Origin: Psychrobacter sp. WY6
GTDB lineage: Bacteria; Pseudomonadota; Gammaproteobacteria; Pseudomonadales; Moraxellaceae
DNA length: 64,000 nucleotides
Assembly (NCBI RefSeq): GCF_018448495.1
Contig: NZ_CP049902.1
Location: forward strand, 186,001-250,000
Reading direction: 5' to 3'
This document shows positions 58,536 through 64,000 of the stretch, piece by piece. The translations under genes were made by a program, and so were the position numbers. Below the pieces are notes generated by a model. It made no database searches and had not been told where the DNA came from. It saw only the letters and a program-made list of their open reading frames with translations. The stretch's first letter is position 1; every line of letters starts with the position of its first letter.

Positions 58536-59351
58536 CTATATACAGCTACGACTACCACCGCATTGACCATATGCTGCTGCGAAAGCTGCATATGTAAGAC
58601 CAACACCTAAAGCTTGAATAGGTAGAGTGACGATATCTACTGCCATGGCAACTGGTAGTAGAACCGCGCTAAACTTATTAGCGTTACTGCCTGTCTCCCA
58701 CTTATAATTCAACTGGATATTTAAGGGCTGCTTGAGCTTATAATTGACGTCATTAATGTTTTGTACTGCAGAAGCTACCGTCAGCTCAACGTTTACTGCA
58801 CGCTGACAAATTAAATTTTGTTGCTCAGTAACAATGGCTGTCTTACATTCAAATCCAAAACTTTCTAACTTTGATTGCTCGCTAATCTTTAGGGCACTAA
58901 TCGGCTTAGCATATAGCAAGCCAACAGTTGTAGGTACGTTTTTAATTTGATTTGATTCATCATTTTCTACATCTAGAATAAGCTCATTGGAACCAGCTTG
59001 AGTTTTTTGTTGAATATTACGATTGGTATATGAAGATTGAGTGTCGATGTATAACGAGCCTAAATCCACTTGAGCGAAAATTCTTTTAAACAGATCAGAT
59101 TGTGTATTAGCAGAGACTACAGGCTCTACCAAAAAACTATAATTTTTACCAGCTAGAATCATAGCATCTTCGTATCCTTGTATAGGTTTATTAGGATATC
59201 CCACTGCAATGACGCTCTCAGATAAAACGTTTTTTGTGTGCTCCGTTGTATTATCGTTTTTGGCATAATCTGTAAGACCGATAGTCGCACAACTATTTAA
59301 TACGATTGATGAACCTAAAAGCGTTACTAGCAATAAAGACAATTTTTTCAT
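58536..59351 (-). CDS. Hypothetical lipoprotein
   Basis: 271 residues. The lipoprotein signal peptide (KKLSLLLVTLLGSSIVL) ends in lipobox LNSC, so the acylated Cys is about residue 20. The mature part is about 250 residues without known motif; a C-terminal hydrophobic stretch (LLPVAMAVDIVTLPIQALG) is unusual for a lipoprotein and may be a second membrane contact. Two cysteines are near the end (QCGGSRSCI). Periplasmic or outer-membrane. Function unknown. Monocistronic by context. Confidence 0.8.
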   Translation of the reverse strand: MKKLSLLLVTLLGSSIVLNSCATIGLTDYAKNDNTTEHTKNVLSESVIAVGYPNKPIQGYEDAMILAGKNYSFLVEPVVSANTQSDLFKRIFAQVDLGSLYIDTQSSYTNRNIQQKTQAGSNELILDVENDESNQIKNVPTTVGLLYAKPISALKISEQSKLESFGFECKTAIVTEQQNLICQRAVNVELTVASAVQNINDVNYKLKQPLNIQLNYKWETGSNANKFSAVLLPVAMAVDIVTLPIQALGVGLTYAAFAAAYGQCGGSRSCI

Positions 59352-59469
59352 ATGTATAATCCGTTTAAGTTATTCAAATAGCGAACGCCTCAGATGATAA
59401 TACACAACATATGTAGAATTACAACGCTCAACCTTTACGATCTATAAATATAAGATATGAAAACAACTA

Positions 59470-59505
59470 AAAAGCCGCCTACACACTGTATAGACGGCTT
59501 TTTTA
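59470..59505 (-). terminator. Terminator of the BLUF gene
   Basis: AAAAGCCGCCTACA pairs with TATAGACGGCTTTT with mismatches in the upper stem. A and T runs flank it. It lies just beyond the BLUF gene stop. Confidence 0.75.
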
Positions 59506-59526
59506 CGCTAGTTATAGAGAACTTAT

Positions 59527-60006
59527 CTAAAAATTGCTGGATTTGGTATCTTTAAAAACTGCTGTCAAAAAGCTTTTAATCTGAGCACTTGTCATTAGAT
59601 AGGGATTATAGTCAAAACCTGCTGAGAAGCTTTTTAGGGCATATTCTTCGTCTTCAGCGCTTGATGTTAGATGTTTCACTAAAAACCCATTCCATTGACG
59701 CGACTCTATTTCCTCTATATTAACAATATTGGGAAAAATGGTTGAATGCTCGTCAAGTATTTTTTCTAAGGCAATATTGATAGCGGGCCTTGTTCCTTGA
59801 AAACTTTGAACGAAATAACCTTCACTAATGACTAAAGCTGAAGCTATATTGTTTTCTTCAAAATACCTTCGCCAATACTCAAGTGCGCGAGTTAGCTCGA
59901 TTCCTGAATCTAGGTCGACATTTTTGGCGATATATATCATGTTGATAAGAATATGCTCGCCATTTATTTTTTTGCTTTCTGGAGTATGGCTTGTCGCTAT
60001 AGTCAT
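59527..60006 (-). CDS. BLUF-domain protein (divergent)
   Basis: 159 residues. The N-terminal 20 are variable, then a single BLUF-like domain: INMIYIAKNVDL with the flavin-contacting Tyr position, EENNIASALVISEGYFVQSF with the Asn and the key Gln, and EEIESRQWNGFLVKHL with a Trp near the semi-conserved position. BLUF domains bind FAD and sense blue light, signalling through partners or c-di-GMP enzymes. There is no output domain here. Some family positions differ: the LEG after the Gln is FQG here. Light sensing is therefore inferred. Confidence 0.72.
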   Translation of the reverse strand: MTIATSHTPESKKINGEHILINMIYIAKNVDLDSGIELTRALEYWRRYFEENNIASALVISEGYFVQSFQGTRPAINIALEKILDEHSTIFPNIVNIEEIESRQWNGFLVKHLTSSAEDEEYALKSFSAGFDYNPYLMTSAQIKSFLTAVFKDTKSSNF

Positions 60007-60382
60007 GAGAAACCTTATTTATAAAAACCTGATCTAATTTAAGATAAAGTATAATCAATAAAATTTTTTTCTTAGTGGTTTTTTGTCATCTAGCATCATT
60101 GTATTTCTAGAAATAACCATTGGAATTTTAATGAAATAGGATGCTGACATTTCTCGGAGTACAATTGTACTATAAAACTTGGCACAATGACTGCGATATC
60201 ATTAGTCTAATAATTAACAAGCCTAATCTATATTTTCCTATAGCACGGTCTCAACCCTAACATACGACTGACCCACGCTTACTCATGTCTCAGTCGTTGC
60301 AAACATCACTTACTCTTACTAAAAATCCGTCTATACACACGGTATAGACGGATTTTTTATGCTCATTAAAACGACTAAGGCA
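60007..60382. other. Spacer between the BLUF and PEBP-like genes
   Basis: About 375 AT-rich bases on the promoter side of the BLUF gene, ending with the terminator of the upstream gene (60321-60358). Nothing else recognised. Confidence 0.5.
60321..60358 (-). terminator. Terminator of the PEBP-like gene
   Basis: AAAAATCCGTCTATAC (60321-60336), an ACAC loop, then GGTATAGACGGATTTTT (60340-60356), a near-perfect stem with A and T runs. Confidence 0.9.
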
Positions 60383-60898
60383 TCAATACCGACCCATCTC
60401 AACCGTTGTCTCAGCAAGCACACTATCGCCTTGCCATGCCTGCACATCTACCGTATACAGATGGTTTTTGCCACCTGAACAAGGTGGTTTATATGCCCCT
60501 CCCGCTTCCCCTGCACGGCTACGATATTCCGCGACCATCTCAATCCCAACTGGCACTTCATAAGTATGCCCAAACACACGTGGAATCTCAGCACTCGTAG
60601 CACCTTCTGGTCGGTTAAACTCTACAATGCCATGTCCACCATGTTGCATACGTTTATTGCTCACATCGTTATAAACGAAGACCAAGCTCTCCGCGCCCAT
60701 CGGTATGTTTGAGACCGTCATGCTCGGCGTGGCTGGATTTTTGCCATCATAGTTTAGACACTGCTGCCCTTCAGGTATTTTTTTGCCATTCCAAGCAGCA
60801 TCGTTAAACTTAACATCCATTGCAAAGGCATTGGCAGATAGTGCCAATGTTGCTAAAGCCGTCAAAGTGGTGACTGATTTTAAGGTAAAAATTTTCAT
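60383..60898 (-). CDS. Periplasmic protein, PEBP (YbhB/YbcL)-like
   Basis: 171 residues from ATG 60898, chosen for AAAGGAG upstream; the open frame extends nine codons further. Signal peptide with cleavage after ANAFA. The mature part contains SMTVSNIPMGAESLVFVYND, like the P-x-L-x-W-xxxP segment of phosphatidylethanolamine-binding proteins, and GGKNHLYTVDVQA. The ligand-site DPD/GIHR motifs of classical members are not obvious. Periplasmic; function unknown. It stands alone upstream of the IS-disrupted HAD gene. Confidence 0.7.
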   Translation of the reverse strand: MKIFTLKSVTTLTALATLALSANAFAMDVKFNDAAWNGKKIPEGQQCLNYDGKNPATPSMTVSNIPMGAESLVFVYNDVSNKRMQHGGHGIVEFNRPEGATSAEIPRVFGHTYEVPVGIEMVAEYRSRAGEAGGAYKPPCSGGKNHLYTVDVQAWQGDSVLAETTVEMGRY

Positions 60899-61198
60899 AC
60901 TAGCTCCTTTAGGTAGCGGATACACTGATAAAAATCGTTCATCATTTTGTTAACTGATATTGATCGTTAATCTTAACCTTATAATAAATAGCCACTCTTA
61001 AGTTAATTATATCGTTTAGAGTTTTTGTTAACCTTTCCAATAAGCGCAAATCAATCACAATGCCAGCAAAGCTAATACCGCAGCAGTAGCCAAATTTGCA
61101 TCATCGCAGGTTACTTTATAGGTATTTATCTCTTTGGGTGTGTTGTAGTAGTATCTAAATCATTGGTATTGAAACGACTAAAAAACAATAGGATCATC
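60899..61198. other. Divergent promoter region before the HAD gene
   Basis: 300 AT-rich bases between the PEBP-like gene and the HAD-family gene. It should hold both promoters. AGGA lies a few bases before ATG 61199. Confidence 0.45.
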
Positions 61199-61282
61199 AT
61201 GTTTATCGAAGACAAAATCGCCACAGAAAGTATGACTATCAAGACTCCGACACCCAAGATCATCTTTTTGACATCGATGATA

Positions 61283-62196
61283 TAGTCAGTTCAAAACAAA
61301 AGTGTTATGTCTAGGACAAACATCATAAAATAATTTGGATAAGTCATTTTCCATCCACCCTTGGCGTAGAAACTTCACTTGAGCCCATTTTTTCTCAATA
61401 GGGTTCAAGTCTGGGCTGTACGGCGGCAGCCATAGGATACGATGACCATGCCTGTTCAGTAATTTTTGGATACGTCTACTTTTATGAAACCGAGCGTTAT
61501 CCATGACAATCACGCATTTGGTTTTAAGGCTTGGGATTAGGGTGTGTTTGCACCAATCGTAGAATATGCCGCTGTTAATGTTGTGTTCAAAGTAATCCAG
61601 TGCAAATAGCATCTTTTCATATAGAGCCCCAATGACGTTGGTTCGCTTTTTACCTTGCCAGTTGTAGCTGTCGATACAGGGTTTGCCTATCGGTGCATAA
61701 CCATGAGGACGAATGGTCTGGCTTTCAAAACCGCTTTCGTCCATATACACAATGGGATAACCTTGCTGTTTAAAGTTATCAAGCTTACTCTGATACGCCG
61801 CTCTTTTTATTGGACATGCTTTTGGATGCTCTAAGGTCTTTTTTTTGACTGATGCCTAGGCGTTTTAAAGCCTCACAAATGGCTGGGGCAGTACAGTTGA
61901 ACCGTCTTGCTCTCTCATAGTGATAGTCATCAGGGTAACGCTCAACGTCTTTGCGTAGTGCATCATCCGGTATTTTTGATGGCGTAACATTGCGAGTGCT
62001 CTTACTATGCAGCCGTTTCTTCCACTTTTGAATAGTGGTTGGACTAATGTCATAAAAAGAGGCTGCCTCGGCAAAGGTCATGCCATCTGCTAAGCTTTTA
62101 AGAACTTGTTTGCGATAATCTAGTGAGTAAGTCATGATAATTGAGTATATCTGTTGAGATGTTTTATCTTATAACATTTTTATACTTAATGCACTA
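61283..62196 (-). mobile_element. IS630-family insertion sequence, 914 bp
   Basis: The left end TAGTCAGTTCAAAACAAAA and the right end (complement) TAGTGCATTAAGTATAAAA are imperfect terminal repeats, and a TA dinucleotide flanks each end (61281-61282 and 62197-62198). TA target duplication is the hallmark of IS630/Tc1-type elements. Removing the element and one TA restores GATGATACCTTG, which encodes the conserved DDTL of the disrupted HAD gene, so the boundaries are exact. One transposase gene fills it. Confidence 0.95.
61286..62135 (-). CDS. IS630-family transposase in two frames
   Basis: The N-terminal frame (62135-61785, 116 residues) has the helix-turn-helix FAEAASFYDISPTTIQKWKK for end binding. 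The C-terminal frame (61750-61286) has the DDE catalytic domain: YMDESGFE, VIVMDNARFHKS and YSPDLNPIEKKWAQVK. The frames join at a run of eight T (A8 in the coding strand, 61839-61846); with seven A the reading continues SQKKTLEHPKACPIKRAAYQ into the second frame. This is either a base-call error or a slippery site used for fusion. The stop lies in the left terminal repeat. Confidence 0.93.
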
Positions 62197-62972
62197 TACC
62201 TTGAGCCGCAATGGCATCATTGCCGAACACAACAAAACAACACTTGAGGAGCTTGCAGGTACTGATATTAAGCTGGTGATTTCAACGGGACGCTCCAAAG
62301 CCATATTGCCAGCAGATATTTTAGCCTTGCTCGAAGCTGATGTCTTAGATGCGATTATTTGTATGAATGGACAGTATAGTTTTGATAAAAAGGGTCGGAT
62401 TAGCCACTATCCGTTGTCCGCTGAGCAAACGGATACCATCGTGCGTCTGTGCCAACAGAGCGAGTTGATTCATAAGTTTGACTCTGCCACCCATATCGCT
62501 TGGTCAGGTGAAAATGAGCGCTTGCGCGAGTTTAATGCCATCACGCCAAACTCTATCGTTGACCCTGAATACCATAAAGGGAATACCGTCTATCAATGCT
62601 CAGTATTTTTTAACAATCAACAAGAGAAAATGCAGGACGTCGATTTTGCCCAGTACGATTTAAAGCTCGTCCATTGGCATCATATCGGCGCAGATATCTT
62701 ACCGATAGAGGCATCCAAGGCGCGAGGCATTAAAGACGTCTGTCAATATTATGGGGTAGATGCCAGTGAGTGTATGGCGTTTGGTGATGGAATGAATGAT
62801 TTAGAGATGTTTGACTTGGTCGGCTATGCAGTAGCAATGGGCGATGCAAAGCAAGAATTGATTGCACGTGCAGACTTTGTTACGGGTACGATTGAGGAGC
62901 GCGGTATTCAGTCGGTGCTTGAGCAGTTTCATATTGCGTCTTAGTAATCAGACTTTGCAAATTGCTATTTAT

Positions 62973-63013
62973 CTAGGACGTGTTCTCACTTTTAAAATAA
63001 GGACACGTCCTAG
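62973..63013. repeat. 14-base inverted repeat between convergent genes
   Basis: CTAGGACGTGTTCT (62973-62986) pairs with AGGACACGTCCTAG (63000-63013) with one mismatch. No T tract follows, but the position between convergent genes suggests a role in 3' ends. Confidence 0.65.
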
Positions 63014-63019
63014 CAAAAT

Positions 63020-63283
63020 CTAACCACGCTTCGTCATTAAACTATAAATCCAACTACCGATTTTATAAAATCCAACAACAATCAAAATAAGCACCACCGC
63101 TGCCAGCACATAGGCCAACCAAACAGGCACATTACTCAACCAGCCAATCGTAAATGCCAAACCCATGTACGTCTCAACCGGCCAATTAACGATAGGTGTC
63201 GGCGAGCCAGCGTTAAACATGGTCATAAAGGCAATGATGCCAAGCACAGCAGTAATCAGTCCAGCGCGTTTACGATTATTCAT
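63020..63283 (-). CDS. Small two-span membrane protein
   Basis: 87 residues with two or three hydrophobic segments: AGLITAVLGIIAFMTMF, an amphipathic middle with YMGLAFTIGWLSNVPVW, and AYVLAAVVLILIVVGFYK. A basic ending (LMTKRG). No family recognised. AAAGAGG precedes ATG 63283 on the minus strand. Convergent with the HAD gene. Function unknown. Confidence 0.65.
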   Translation of the reverse strand: MNNRKRAGLITAVLGIIAFMTMFNAGSPTPIVNWPVETYMGLAFTIGWLSNVPVWLAYVLAAVVLILIVVGFYKIGSWIYSLMTKRG

Positions 63284-63687
63284 CTTTTGCCTCTTTTAAT
63301 TCGAACCATTTAATTAACATTCGATTGTTTTTATTTTATCGGTAACCTTTGTATCTTATAAAAACCACGTTGTAAACTCATGGCTTAAGGGTAAAGCAGC
63401 TCTCATCATAGCATGATTATTTACGCTTATTATCTTACTCAAAGACAGCAGTAAACCTCATATTTGTGATTTTATAGATTCTTCAGCCATTCATCAGCGC
63501 CACTTTTAACAATATTATGAATAACGAACTTCTTTCTTGCCCTTTAAATTCTTAACAATCATAGCCATAATAGTTTCACAACTGGCTCGATACCTTATAT
63601 TCAGCACTTAGTATTTAGCCCTTAGCTTCCATTATCTATCATTTAACTTTTTACTCATTTGCATCATTCTTATTTAGGAGAGATATT
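63284..63687. other. Divergent intergenic region before the polyamine-binding protein gene
   Basis: About 400 AT-rich bases between divergent genes; both promoters should be here. Only the TAGGAGAG ribosome-binding site before the TTG start at 63688 is clear. Confidence 0.5.
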
Positions 63688-64000
63688 TTGACTCATTTAT
63701 CATCGCCCCACAACATTACTCGTAGCGCTCGTATACTACCAAAAGTACTATTAGCCGTGGCTGTTGGGCTAGCACTTGCTAGCTGTAGTAAGTCAGACAA
63801 TACGGCGGCTGATGGTACAGCGGCGAGTGCTGAAACGCTCAATCTGTATAACTGGTCAGAGTATATGCCGCAAGAGATTCTCGATGGCTTTACTGAGGAG
63901 ACAGGCATTCGGGTCAATTACACTACCTTTGATTCTAACGAAGCTATGTATGCCAAGCTCAAACTACTCGACGATTCTAGCCAATATGACTTAGCGATTC
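63688..64000 (+). CDS. Spermidine/putrescine ABC transporter substrate-binding lipoprotein (5' part)
   Basis: Runs off the window end; 104 codons are present. The start is TTG 63688, supported by AGGAGAG at proper spacing. Lipoprotein signal peptide with lipobox LASC (Cys about residue 33). The mature protein starts with a short Ser/Ala linker and then LNLYNWSEYMPQEILDGFTE, which is diagnostic of the PotD/PotF family, followed by TGIRVNYTTFDSNEAMYAKL. It binds polyamines in the periplasm for an ABC importer. PotD or PotF cannot be told apart from this part. Confidence 0.9.
   Translation, partial: MTHLSSPHNITRSARILPKVLLAVAVGLALASCSKSDNTAADGTAASAETLNLYNWSEYMPQEILDGFTEETGIRVNYTTFDSNEAMYAKLKLLDDSSQYDLAI

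Larger units (their letters stand above)
61199..62944 (+). pseudogene. HAD-IIB (Cof-type) phosphatase gene interrupted by an IS630-family element
   Basis: The 5' piece (61199-61282) starts ATG, with a second in-frame ATG at 61232 (MTIKTPTPKII), and reaches FDIDD. The 3' piece (62199-62944) continues TLSRNGIIAEHNKTT. Together they give motif I FDIDDTL, so the element sits inside the catalytic loop codons. Later motifs remain: STGRSKA (motif II), SKARGIKDVCQYYGV (motif III) and GDGMNDLEMFD (motif IV). Before the break the frame also needs one more T (ATCTTTTTGAC, T5 to T6). The 3' frame has an ATG in the IS (62141), but the product would lack motif I. The gene should be inactive. The substrate would be a sugar or nucleotide phosphate. 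Confidence 0.9.

Noticed and set aside
61260..61300. Reading the region right of the PEBP-like gene as plain intergenic DNA
   Set aside because: It holds the first codons of the HAD gene up to the TA where the IS inserted; the join restores motif I.

Overview
The gene content, the encoded proteins and the moderate base composition suggest a gammaproteobacterium of the Moraxellaceae, most like Psychrobacter. This is recognition from memory of protein families and gene neighbourhoods; no search was run. Almost the whole window is chromosomal housekeeping: cytochrome c maturation (ccmAB), coenzyme A synthesis (coaBC), radC, beta-oxidation (fadE and two acyl-CoA ligases), nhaA, serB, bioB, hemJ, rph, valS, parC, a cold-shock protein and many transporters. 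No rRNA, tRNA or CRISPR array was recognised.

Layout. 1-6.9 kb: ccmB/ccmA end, two conserved hypotheticals, a deacetylase, a TSUP permease with coaBC, and radC. 7-15 kb: fadE, a DAACS symporter, a second TSUP permease, nhaA. 15-24 kb: a DUF2799 lipoprotein, an MpaB/DUF2236 protein, two Nudix hydrolases, a serine hydrolase and a PreP-like M16 peptidase. 24-29.8 kb: Usp, a divergent LysR/YeiH pair, csp with a long leader, YbaN, and a TerD-vWA protein. 29.8-34.6 kb: the most accessory-looking stretch, with an AT-rich RelA/SpoT-domain gene and valS followed by a small membrane ORF and then a second, diverged copy of the valS 3' end with a terminator. 34.9-49.5 kb: transporters, a YbjQ cluster, serB, bioB, hemJ. 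49.6-57.5 kb: rph, two acyl-CoA ligases, parC. 57.5-64 kb: small secreted and membrane hypotheticals, a BLUF protein, an IS630-family element inserted in a HAD phosphatase gene, and the start of a polyamine-binding lipoprotein gene.

A caution applies to the whole window. At least a dozen reading-frame breaks fall in genes that should be intact, including the essential valS and parC. Most are repaired by adding one base to a homopolymer run. I read these as base-calling errors in the source assembly rather than real pseudogenes, and I annotate most as single genes. The interruption of the HAD gene by the IS element (with TA duplication) and the valS tail duplication are real structural events.

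The best leads for new biology are the valS 3'-end insertion locus, the RelA/SpoT-domain protein beside it, a 17-histidine insertion inside CoaBC, and the membrane/YbjQ gene cluster.
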